A program made the position numbers and the translations under genes. A stretch of DNA of 64,000 nucleotides, taken from Shewanella schlegeliana. Its GTDB lineage: Bacteria > Pseudomonadota > Gammaproteobacteria > Enterobacterales > Shewanellaceae. The notes under the pieces are model-generated. The model searched no databases and had not been told where the DNA came from. It was given only the letters and a program-made list of their open reading frames with translations. Numbering within the stretch: position 1 is the stretch's first letter; each line of letters opens with the position of its first letter. Location of the stretch: contig NZ_JAESVD010000002.1 in the NCBI RefSeq assembly GCF_016765635.1, positions 62,001 to 126,000 of the forward strand, read 5' to 3'. Below are positions 37,770 to 46,400 of the stretch, piece by piece.

Positions 37770-38310
37770 TTTGGATAAATCCCCATTAACGACAACCTTA
37801 TCAACAGAACTAATGATGAATAAGCGATGATATCCACAGAAACTGTGGATATCTCTGTTGGAAACTCGGTTAAAGTCTAATAACTTGTCGCTTTAATCTG
37901 AGTTTATCAATTTACCCCCTCTCATAACAACCCAGTTAAAAACTTGAATAACAACAAGTTACCCAAGAAAACCCAAATATCTATAGCAACCACCATAGAG
38001 AGTGCTTACTATTTGCACAGCAAAATTAAATCCATAAAAGCGATAAATGAACCAAAGGTGTTATTCACAAGTGCAATAGTTTGCTGTGAGAAAAAAGCCA
38101 AAAACCGCAAGAAAATAGCATTGACAGATCACATTTATTGCAGTAGTCCGATGCTAAATTGAAGTTATCCAATAAATCTGTGGATAACTATGTTGGAAAA
38201 AGAGGGAAAGAACTGGTGTAACTACTTAGTATCTGAGTAACAGTTAGCTCATATTTAAAAGATCGTCTCTTAATTCATAAGCTTAGATGAAATGATTAAA
38301 GTTATCCTCA
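37770..38310. promoter_or_regulatory. Cluster of DnaA-box-like sites between rppH and mutH (DARS2-like candidate)
   Basis: Within 541 bp there are seven 9-mers with at most one mismatch to TTATCCACA: 37770 (reverse), 37798, 37830, 37844 (reverse), 38061, 38179 (reverse, perfect) and 38302; an eighth at 38165 has two mismatches. Two are arranged as perfect 11-bp inverted arms GATATCCACAG and CTGTGGATATC (37829-37853). A 22-bp sequence, CTGTGGATA followed by TGTTGGAAA after a short variable part, occurs at 37843-37864 and 38178-38199 with 20 matches. In E. coli the DnaA-reactivating locus DARS2 lies beside mutH, so a related function is suggested. The 690-bp gap holds no credible gene; it also must contain the rppH and mutH promoters. 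Confidence 0.6.
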
Positions 38311-38378
38311 GCAAAATGAATCTCTGTTCATTTTTTGTACTTGTTTGATAAAAGCCTTTAATTAGGTAAAATCGCCCC

Positions 38379-39050
38379 ATGAAGAAATCACTCCACTCTC
38401 CAAATAGCATCGAAGAGTTAATGCTACGCGCTGAATCGATGGCAGGTTTAACCCTAGGCCAACTCGCGAATTTCCACGAAATCCAAATCCCTAAAGATCT
38501 AAAACGACATAAAGGTTGGGTTGGTCAACTCATTGAACTCGAACTCGGTGCATTAGCAGGTTCAAAACCTGAGCAAGATTTTGCTCACCTAGGTATAGAG
38601 CTTAAAACTATCCCCGTAAGTGCACTCGGCAAGGTATTAGAAACCACCTACGTCACTGTCGCTCCACTGACAAATATTCAAGGGCTAACTTGGGAAGAGA
38701 GTGTTGTTTGCCATAAACTTCAACAAATTCTGTGGATCCCAGTGCAAGGCGATAGAGATATTCCTTTGTCCCTGCGTCAAATAGGCTCACCTATCTTATG
38801 GCGTCCATCAGCTGAAGAGAGTGCGCAACTCAAGCAAGACTGGGAAGAGATCATGGAGTTTATCTCGATGGGACAGGTCGATAAGGTTACTGCCCGCCAC
38901 GGCGAAGTGTTGCAACTTCGTCCAAAAGCGGCAAATAGTCAGGTACTCACCGACAGCATAGGCCGAGACGGTAAGCTGACTCAAACCAATCCCAGAGGCT
39001 TCTATTTAAAGACGCAATTTACTCAGAGAATACTTTCACAACTACTTTGA
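38379..39050 (+). CDS. mutH: DNA mismatch repair endonuclease MutH
   Basis: 223 residues. Nicks the unmethylated strand at hemimethylated GATC sites once activated by MutL. The nuclease motif D-(n)-ExK is in [14 protein letters not shown] (about 67-80), and the substrate-recognition tail from [11 protein letters not shown] to the end [16 protein letters not shown] is present. Length is close to E. coli MutH (229). Its presence implies a Dam-directed repair system in this organism. Divergent from rppH, with cyaC 124 bp downstream. Confidence 0.97.
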   Translation: MKKSLHSPNSIEELMLRAESMAGLTLGQLANFHEIQIPKDLKRHKGWVGQLIELELGALAGSKPEQDFAHLGIELKTIPVSALGKVLETTYVTVAPLTNIQGLTWEESVVCHKLQQILWIPVQGDRDIPLSLRQIGSPILWRPSAEESAQLKQDWEEIMEFISMGQVDKVTARHGEVLQLRPKAANSQVLTDSIGRDGKLTQTNPRGFYLKTQFTQRILSQLL

Positions 39051-39078
39051 GTCGTTTTTTGGCCAAAACTCACACTCA

Positions 39079-39094
39079 TTTGACTTAGATCACA
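39079..39094 (+). promoter_or_regulatory. CRP-like site upstream of cyaC
   Basis: TTTGA-N6-TCACA matches 9 of 10 positions of the CRP consensus TGTGA-N6-TCACA, centred about 88 bp before the cyaC start. It would make the cyclase a target of its own product, as cyaA is in E. coli. Confidence 0.45.
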
Positions 39095-39174
39095 AATACT
39101 GCTGGTAAAAGTAGGGGTTTATTCTATAAACTAGCGCCTCCTAAATTTATGTAGCATTTGGATTCCCTTAAATA

Positions 39175-40254
39175 GTGAAAGCACGTATACAAGCGAAGAA
39201 ATTAACCTTTGCTATATTCGCATGGACTGCAGCCATGGCGGCTTTCGTATTTTTTAGATACGCACAAACGCCTGAATTGCCACAGTGGGCCATTGGTTCC
39301 GCTGATTTAGCCACGCTTTCTATTTATATGGGTCTTATTTTTGGCAGCCTTCACTGGATGTCGAACTTAATTGCAGACTTTAGTGCAATTAATCGCTTAC
39401 CTTATGTTTTTTCAGTGATCTTCAAAGGGTTGTTTTTATTGCTTGGTGCCACAACCCTGGCTTATATCACCCAGTACCTCAACATGTGGGCCATTGAAAA
39501 CCACATGACCACCTTGCGCCAAATGCTCACTGCGCACATCCTTTATAGTCCATCGTTTCAAGCTTTGATTGTCTATTTGGTTGTGGTGCGCATTGGCCTT
39601 GCTTTTATCGAGCAAATGGCGCTACTCGTTGGCCCTAGAGTGCTATTTAATATCGGTTTAGGTAAGTACCACAAACCAAGATATGAGCAGCGCTTATTCC
39701 TTTACCTCGATATGGTGGCATCCACCACTCATGCAGAATCTTTGGGTGATTATCGTTTTAGTCGTCTTATTCAAGACAGCTTTAGCCTACTCGCGGATAC
39801 AGTAACCAATAACGAAGCTGAGATTTATCGTTATATGGGCGATGCGGTATTGATCTATTGGCCACTAAAAGATGGGATTAAGGAAGATCGCTGCTTCAAT
39901 ATCTACTACGAGTTTAGTCAGCAGCTTAGCTGGCAGAGACAATACTTTGAAGAGCAGTACGGTTTTGTTCCTAAATTTAAAGCCGCTGCGCATTGTGGGC
40001 AAGTTGTGGCTGCCGTTGTAGGTGTGCAGAAACAAGAGATTAGCTTCTTCAGCGACGTACTTAATACGCTAGCAAGATTACAAGATCAGTGTAATCCACT
40101 GGGTCAGCGCATGCTGATCTCAGGTTCACTGCAGTCACGACTCGAATACAGTGACTCGAAATATAACCTAAACAGCCTAGGTCCTATTAAGCTCAAGGGT
40201 AAACAGCACTCTATCGAAGTCTTTGGTGTAACGCCAAAAACGGCTAATACATAG
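39175..40254 (+). CDS. cyaC: Membrane class III adenylate cyclase CyaC
   Basis: 359 residues with about five hydrophobic helices in the first 165 (for example 10-28, 40-60, 80-103, 120-150), then a class III cyclase domain. The metal-binding aspartates are in LFLYLDMVAST (about 176-186) and YRYMGDAVLIYW (about 221-232), and the transition-state asparagine and arginine in NTLARLQ (about 295). It matches CyaC of Shewanella oneidensis, described as the main source of cAMP for CRP-dependent anaerobic respiration, and shares its neighbours oxyR and hptA. The start is a GTG at 39175 without a strong Shine-Dalgarno; a later start cannot be ruled out. Confidence 0.87.
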   Translation: MKARIQAKKLTFAIFAWTAAMAAFVFFRYAQTPELPQWAIGSADLATLSIYMGLIFGSLHWMSNLIADFSAINRLPYVFSVIFKGLFLLLGATTLAYITQYLNMWAIENHMTTLRQMLTAHILYSPSFQALIVYLVVVRIGLAFIEQMALLVGPRVLFNIGLGKYHKPRYEQRLFLYLDMVASTTHAESLGDYRFSRLIQDSFSLLADTVTNNEAEIYRYMGDAVLIYWPLKDGIKEDRCFNIYYEFSQQLSWQRQYFEEQYGFVPKFKAAAHCGQVVAAVVGVQKQEISFFSDVLNTLARLQDQCNPLGQRMLISGSLQSRLEYSDSKYNLNSLGPIKLKGKQHSIEVFGVTPKTANT

Positions 40255-40276
40255 CGCAAAAATCCCCAATAAAAAA

Positions 40277-40296
40277 AGCCGATAATCATATCGGCT
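40277..40296 (-). terminator. Terminator between convergent cyaC and oxyR
   Basis: Perfect 8-bp stem AGCCGATA / TATCGGCT with a 4-nt loop and seven T on the minus strand, 19 bp past the oxyR stop. On the plus strand GTTCTGTTTT follows, so it may also serve cyaC. Confidence 0.85.
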
Positions 40297-40315
40297 GTTC
40301 TGTTTTATCTCATCG

Positions 40316-41230
40316 CTAAATATCGTCAGCTTGATCCAATAAGGTTTGGATCTCTAATCCTAATGTTCTAAAGGTCAAAATCCTGCTGGACGTTTGACGC
40401 CAAACTAAACCGATATCTCGATAAGGAGTTTCCCCTGGCGGCGCCATAGTGGTTAAATCCGTATTATTTAAAATCCCCGCATCAATCGCCATCTGAGGCA
40501 GGAAAGTGGTACCGAGCTTACAGTTCACCATCTGTACTAAGGTATGTAAGCTTGTTGCGGCAAACGGATTGATCTTAGCACTTTCGCCTAACTGACATGC
40601 AGTAATCGCATGCCCCGTAATGCAATGCTCAGCTTGCAAAAGGAAGATACTTTCATCAGGCAAGTCTTGGTAGTCGATCGGCTCATGGATCTCATCGGTT
40701 AAATCTTTGTGCACCACCATTTTAAACGGGTCGATGCCGACTTTCATACTATGAAAACCACTGGTATCCACCGGAAGTGCAAGTAACAATAGATCAAGCT
40801 CACCTTTACCGAGAGCATCGATTAACCTATCAGTGGTGTCTTCCTTTAAAAACAGTGTCAGATCTGGGTAAACCTGCTTACAGTGCTGTACCACATTACT
40901 CAGTAGAAATGGTGCAATCGTTGGAATACAACCTAAACGGATCTCCCCGGTCATAGGTTCTCCCTGGTGTTTAACCAGCTCAACAAGATCGTCTACATCG
41001 GTCAATAATTTACGCGAACGCATTACCACCTCTTCGCCTATGGCGGTGAAAATAAATGATTTGTGGTCACGTTCAATTAACTGATGCCCCAGCTGCTCTT
41101 CAAGATTCTGAATACCGCTAGACAAAGTCGACTGACTAACATGGCATATTTTGGCGGCTCTATTGAAATTCTGCTCTTGGTGCAAGTTCACCAGATAGAA
41201 CAAATTTTTTAAACTGGGGAGATGTTTCAT
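40316..41230 (-). CDS. oxyR: Hydrogen-peroxide-sensing LysR regulator OxyR
   Basis: 304 residues from the ATG at 41230 (MKHLPSLKNLFYLV), which lines up with E. coli OxyR; an ATG at 41251 would add seven residues. LysR helix-turn-helix NFNRAAKICHVSQSTLSSGIQNLEEQLG at about 21-48. The two redox cysteines are kept with the right spacing in EHCITGHAITACQ, nine residues apart as Cys199 and Cys208 in E. coli, so the disulphide switch should work. It activates or represses catalase and other peroxide-defence genes. It lies next to hptA and cyaC as in S. oneidensis, with a CRP-like site upstream. Confidence 0.92.
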   Translation of the reverse strand: MKHLPSLKNLFYLVNLHQEQNFNRAAKICHVSQSTLSSGIQNLEEQLGHQLIERDHKSFIFTAIGEEVVMRSRKLLTDVDDLVELVKHQGEPMTGEIRLGCIPTIAPFLLSNVVQHCKQVYPDLTLFLKEDTTDRLIDALGKGELDLLLLALPVDTSGFHSMKVGIDPFKMVVHKDLTDEIHEPIDYQDLPDESIFLLQAEHCITGHAITACQLGESAKINPFAATSLHTLVQMVNCKLGTTFLPQMAIDAGILNNTDLTTMAPPGETPYRDIGLVWRQTSSRILTFRTLGLEIQTLLDQADDI

Positions 41231-41321
41231 AAAATAGATTACCAGTGACATTACTTATCTAATAGTTCAATTTAACTCTATCATAAATAGCTAAGTTAAC
41301 CTTGAGGTAAGTTGGCTAGTT

Positions 41322-41337
41322 TGTGAACTGAATCAAA
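41322..41337 (-). promoter_or_regulatory. CRP-like site upstream of oxyR
   Basis: TGTGA-N6-TCAAA matches the CRP consensus at 9 of 10 positions, centred about 100 bp before the oxyR start. E. coli oxyR is reported to respond to cAMP-CRP. Confidence 0.42.
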
Positions 41338-41382
41338 AATGCACAAGATAATCTACTACAGAAGCTAGATTACAGATAAAAA

Positions 41383-41415
41383 AATAGCGCAGTGGGAGGC
41401 CCAAGCTGCGCTATT
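41383..41415 (-). terminator. Terminator after hptA
   Basis: Perfect 10-bp stem AATAGCGCAG / CTGCGCTATT with a 13-nt loop and a run of T on the minus strand, 20 bp past the hptA stop. Confidence 0.85.
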
Positions 41416-41435
41416 GAATAAAAGAGTCGGTTTAA

Positions 41436-41801
41436 CTAAACCTTAGACTCCAAGTATTCTTTTAATTGCTGTAGATCTTTCGATGCATATTCAACAATCT
41501 CATTTAGCCATGTTAGGTGCTCTTGTTGCCAGCTTGCTTCTTCGCCATGCTGTAATAACTGAGCAAACTGCTGAATACGCTTAAGTCCAACAGAACCCGC
41601 TGCGCCCTTAAATTTATGCGCTTCGCTGCAAAGCGTATCTTTATCATTCGCCTGCTGCGCACTGACTAAATTGCCAACGTATTCTGGCATAAGTTGTTCA
41701 AATAAAACGACGCTTTTAAGTAGCGTACCTGCACCAATTGCACTGCAGTATTGCTCCAGTGTATTAAGATCTAGGATTGAATCTAGCTCAGCTGCTGCCA
41801 T
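41436..41801 (-). CDS. hptA: Stand-alone histidine phosphotransfer protein HptA
   Basis: 121 residues forming a single HPt four-helix domain, with the phosphorylated histidine in SEAHKFKGAAGSVGL (about 60-74). No kinase or receiver domain is attached. In Shewanella oneidensis the ArcB sensor is split: ArcS is the kinase and HptA, homologous to the C-terminal HPt of ArcB, passes phosphate to ArcA. Sequence type, size and place between oxyR and yhcC/gltB agree with HptA. It thus links this locus to redox control of respiration. Confidence 0.88.
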   Translation of the reverse strand: MAAAELDSILDLNTLEQYCSAIGAGTLLKSVVLFEQLMPEYVGNLVSAQQANDKDTLCSEAHKFKGAAGSVGLKRIQQFAQLLQHGEEASWQQEHLTWLNEIVEYASKDLQQLKEYLESKV

Positions 41802-41991
41802 TTAGGCACCTCTCAAAATATTGTCGTGTATACAAAAAATCAATTTTACCACATAATACCCGCTATAATCACGGGTGCAATAGCTAGTAATAGATGAGAG
41901 TCAAATTACCGTCATTTTAACCTTTTAATAACAGTAAGTTACACAAACTGTCTATAAGACTCACGATTCACTAGCTAACAATGAATATTAT

Positions 41992-42933
41992 TTACTCAAA
42001 TATTGGTTCAACTGTCGATTTTTGCGTCTCAAGGTAAGCCCCCTGGCCCCCCTTCGCTTTAAGATCGTCAACAATCGCAACCAAACCATTCCAGCGATAT
42101 GCACACCAATCAGGTGCTAACAGCATAGGCTTTTTCGCGTAAGCCGTCACTCGGTGGAATATCACCTCTTTAGGCGTACGGCGGATTAACTCACCGACAC
42201 TGTAGGCATAGGTCTCAAGCTCAAGCAGACTCATTTTATTATTGCGCCATGCTTTGGCCATGGTGCTACCTTCAACGATATGTAGCGGATGTAGCTTCAA
42301 GCCATCAACGCCAACAGTTAATACCTTATCGAGTGTTTCAAGGTAATCTTCATGGGACTCTCCCGGTAACCCTAAGATCAAGTGAGTGCAGACCTTAATA
42401 CCTAACTTGCGAGCACGGACAACCGTATCTTCATAAGCAGCGAAATCATGACCGCGATTGATCTTCTTTAATGTTGCATCGTTTGCCGACTGCAAACCTA
42501 ACTCCAACCATACATCGACACCATCATTTTGATAGCCAACTAATAGCTCGAGAACCTCATCGGGAACGCAATCTGGGCGAGTACCGACACATAGGCCAAC
42601 GATATCGCTATCTTGGATCGCCTCATCATATTTTTGCTTAAGGACCAAGTACTCATCATAAGTACTGGTATAAGCTTGAAAATATGCAATGTACTTTGAT
42701 GACTTTGATGACAGACGCTCTCTGCCTTGAGCTAATTGCTCTTGGATAGATAGCTCGGTCTTATGCTCATGGCTAAATGATGCCACATTACAATAGGTAC
42801 AACCGCCCTTGCCTAAGGTGCCATCACGATTTGGACAAGTAAACTTTGCATCAATTGTCAGCTTACGGATCCGCTCACCATATTTCTGTTTGCACACACC
42901 ACCAAAGGTATTAACGTAACTATCCAGTCCCAA
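41992..42933 (-). CDS. yhcC: TIGR01212-family radical SAM protein YhcC
   Basis: 313 residues. Radical SAM cysteines in CPNRDGTLGKGGCTYCN (about 32-48), followed by SHEH and the barrel motifs YFQAYTSTYDEY, VGLCVGTRPDCVPDEVL and LELGLQSANDATLKKINRGHDF, all as in E. coli YhcC. Its substrate is not known. The gene begins with TTG at 42933; AGGTG stands nine bases upstream and the N-terminus then aligns with YhcC, which makes the rare start likely. Divergent from gltB, as in E. coli. Confidence 0.92.
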   Translation of the reverse strand: MGLDSYVNTFGGVCKQKYGERIRKLTIDAKFTCPNRDGTLGKGGCTYCNVASFSHEHKTELSIQEQLAQGRERLSSKSSKYIAYFQAYTSTYDEYLVLKQKYDEAIQDSDIVGLCVGTRPDCVPDEVLELLVGYQNDGVDVWLELGLQSANDATLKKINRGHDFAAYEDTVVRARKLGIKVCTHLILGLPGESHEDYLETLDKVLTVGVDGLKLHPLHIVEGSTMAKAWRNNKMSLLELETYAYSVGELIRRTPKEVIFHRVTAYAKKPMLLAPDWCAYRWNGLVAIVDDLKAKGGQGAYLETQKSTVEPIFE

Positions 42934-43088
42934 CTGCTATATCACCTAGCCAAAAAATTTGCGCTATTTTAACCAGTTCTAAAAAACATTAATTAGCGCT
43001 AGCTCAAATAACGGAAATACTACACTGGCATACCGTTCACTTGGGGTTAATTACTTTAACGGTTACTAATGCATAAATAGTCACAAGC

Positions 43089-43107
43089 AAAAGTGATTAT
43101 CATTTCA
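43089..43107. promoter_or_regulatory. Fur-box-like sequence between yhcC and gltB
   Basis: The minus strand reads TGAAATGATAATCACTTTT, matching the 19-bp Fur consensus at about 13 positions, with an exact TGATAATCA core (43094-43102). It is 156 bp before yhcC and over 300 bp before gltB. Both encode iron-sulphur proteins (YhcC; GltB/GltD), which gives the site some sense. The rest of 42934-43421 shows no gene; a TTGACC hexamer at 43315 may be part of the gltB promoter. Confidence 0.3.
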
Positions 43108-43421
43108 CTGTATCTGCAATAAAAATCACTTTACTGAAAACAAGTACAATCCAGCAACTTGTTATAAAAAGGTAAAAGCGCAAAAACACTTAATTTAAAA
43201 TTCTTTTTATTCATAAGGTTATACGTAAGCATCTGCAGTTTACGTCAAGGTAAAGCAGTTAACACCTGCGTATAAAACGACACAAGCCTGTTACTTTTTA
43301 TGCACTAAATAGGTTTGACCTTTAAGACTCTTAGAGTTAATTTGATTGATTCGGGTGCATATCTATAGATAATTTTGCTTTATCTCCCGAGTTGTATCAG
43401 TCGAGGTTAGGGAGTGTAGTA

Positions 43422-46400
43422 ATGAGCTTATATCATCCAAGTTTTGAGCGGGACAATTGTGGATTTGGCTTAATCGCCCAGATGGACGGTGAACCGAGTC
43501 ACCGAATTGTACGCACCGCGATCCACGGCCTAGACCGAATGAAGCATCGTGGTGGTATTGCTGCTGATGGCCGAACAGGCGATGGCTGTGGACTATTAAT
43601 GCAATTACCAGTCAACTTTTTCAAAGCTATTGCCGAAGAGAATGACTGGCACCTTAGCCGCCGCTTTGCAGTGGGTATGCTGTTTCTCAGCCAAGATACT
43701 ATTTTAGCTTCGCAAGCCAAGCAGCTAATTGAACAAGAGCTGCAAAAAGAGACCTTAAGTGTCGCAGGCTGGCGAGACGTTCCGGTAAACGCTAACGTAC
43801 TGGGACCTATAGGTAAGGCCAGCCAGCCGCAAATAGTACAAGTATTGATTAATGCCCCTATCGGCTGGCGAGAAAAAGACTTAGAGCGCCGCCTATATAT
43901 GGCAAGACGACGTGTGGAGCAGCAGCTCACTCACGATAAAGACTTCTACGTTGCCAGTCTTTCAGGCCAAGTCATCGTCTATAAAGGGCTGATGATGCCT
44001 GCGGATCTGCCCGCTTTCTATAGTGATCTAGCAGACATACGCTTACAGAGTTCAATCTGTTTATTCCACCAGCGCTTCTCAACCAATACATCACCTAAGT
44101 GGCCACTGGCTCAGCCATTGAGATATCTGGCCCATAATGGTGAGATCAATACCATCACTTGTAACCGTCAATGGGCAAGAGCCCGTGCTTACAAGTTCAC
44201 CGCGCCTCTGTTAGCAGATCTACAACAAGCCGCGCCTTTCGTTAATGAAACAGGCTCAGACTCCTCCTCCCTCGATAATATGCTTGATATGTTACTTGCC
44301 GGTGGAATGGACTTATACCGAGCCATGCGTCTACTTATTCCACCAGCATGGCAGAGTAATCCCGAGATGGACGAAGAGCTTAAAGCCTTCTATGACTTTA
44401 ACTCCATGCACATGGAGCCATGGGACGGCCCTGCCGGCATCGTAATGACTAATGGTCGCCATGCCGCCTGCGCCGTTGACCGTAATGGTCTACGTCCATC
44501 ACGCTATGTCATTACCAAAGACCGTATTTTAACCTTAGGTTCAGAGGTGGGTATTTGGGACTATGGCCCAGATGAGGTGATAGAAAAAGGCCGTGTCGGC
44601 CCAGGTGAGCTCTTGGTTCTAGACACCTTAAATGGTCAACTTTACTCCTCATTTGAGATCGATAATGACCTTAAGCGTCGTCATCCATACAAAGAGTGGA
44701 TGGCCAAAAACAGTAAGGTGCTTAAGCCTGCAGAAGACTTCGGCCCCGGTGAACAGGGTAAACGTGAATTCGATGATGCCCAACTACTGCAATATCAAAA
44801 GCAGTTTGGTTACTCGCGAGAAGAGCTTGAGCAAGTCATCTGGGTATTAGCTCAAAAAGGTGAAGAGGCCACAGGCTCTATGGGCGACGACACCCCGATG
44901 GCAGTGCTGTCTAAGAAGTCGCGCACCATCTATGACTACTTCCGCCAAAAGTTTGCTCAGGTAACCAACCCACCTATCGATCCGCTGCGTGAAAAGCATG
45001 TGATGTCGTTAACCACCTGTGCAGGTCGTGAGCAAAATCTGTTTAACGAAACCACAGGTCATGCTTATCGCGTGATGTTTAACTCACCAGTGCTGCTATT
45101 TAGCGATTTCAATCAGCTTATGGCACTCGATAGCACCTACTATCGCGCTAACACTGTCGACTTGAATTATGATCTTAGCGAAGGACTGGAAGCCGCTGTT
45201 AAACGGATCTGCGATGAGGCCGAGCGCCTTGCGCGTTCGGGAACCACACTGCTAGTTCTTTCCGACCGCGCCACAGCCAAGTCAAAACAAGTGATCCCAG
45301 CCGCTATGGCTGTGGGTGCAGTGCAACAAGTATTAGTCAATAACAGTCTACGCTGTGATACCAACATCATAGTAGAAACGGCATCGGCAAGAGATCCACA
45401 TCATTTCGCCGTGCTGTTAGGTTTCGGTGCCACCGCTATCTATCCTTACCTTGTCTATGAGTGCATCGCTGATCTCGCTCAGCGGAACGGTGTCGAAAAT
45501 ACTCGCGATCTCATGCTCAACTTCCGCTACGGTATCGATAAAGGACTGCGTAAAATCATGTCCAAGATGGGCATTAGTACCGTCGCATCTTATCGCTGTA
45601 GCCAGCAGTTTGAGGCCGTAGGCCTTGCAGATGAAGTGGTCGAACTTTGCTTTAACGGCGTGATTAGTCGTATTCAGGGAGCAAACTTTGACTTGATTGA
45701 GAAAGATCAACAGATCTTACACAAGAGTGCCTTTAGAGCCCATCAACAACTGCCACAGGGTGGCCTACTAAAATACGTAGAGGGCGGTGAATATCACTGC
45801 TTTAACCCTGATGTAGTTAATACCCTGCAGGCCAGTTTAAAGGACCAGAATTACCAAGCCTATAAACGCTTTGCCGAGCTTGTGGATGACCGCCCTATTG
45901 CCACCTTGCGTGATTTAATCCAAGTCAAAGGCGAACTTGCCCCTGTTGAACTCGATAAGGTCGAAGCCGCTAAAACCCTCTACCCGCGTTTCGATAGTGC
46001 GGCAATGAGTATCGGAGCCCTGAGCCCCGAGGCTCACGAGGCGCTAGCCGTTGCCATGAACCGCCTAGGAGGTCGCTCAAACTCTGGTGAAGGTGGTGAA
46101 GATCCGCGCCGTTTTGGCACCGAAGGTAACTCTGCCATCAAGCAGATCGCATCGGGTCGTTTCGGCGTTACCGCCCATTATCTCGTCAACGCTGAAGTGT
46201 TGCAGATTAAGGTTGCTCAAGGGGCAAAACCTGGTGAAGGCGGTCAGCTTCCCGGTGATAAAGTCAGTGTAGAGATTGCCGCGCTGCGTAATGCTCGCCC
46301 TGGTGTCACCCTGATTTCACCGCCGCCTCATCATGATATCTACTCCATCGAAGATTTAGCGCAGCTGATCTTCGACTTAAAGCAAATAAATCCTAAGGCG

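Noticed and set aside
37944..38162. Small plus-strand open frame (72 codons) in the rppH-mutH gap
   Set aside because: No Shine-Dalgarno, lysine- and isoleucine-rich composition expected from AT-rich DNA, and it overlaps the DnaA-box cluster.
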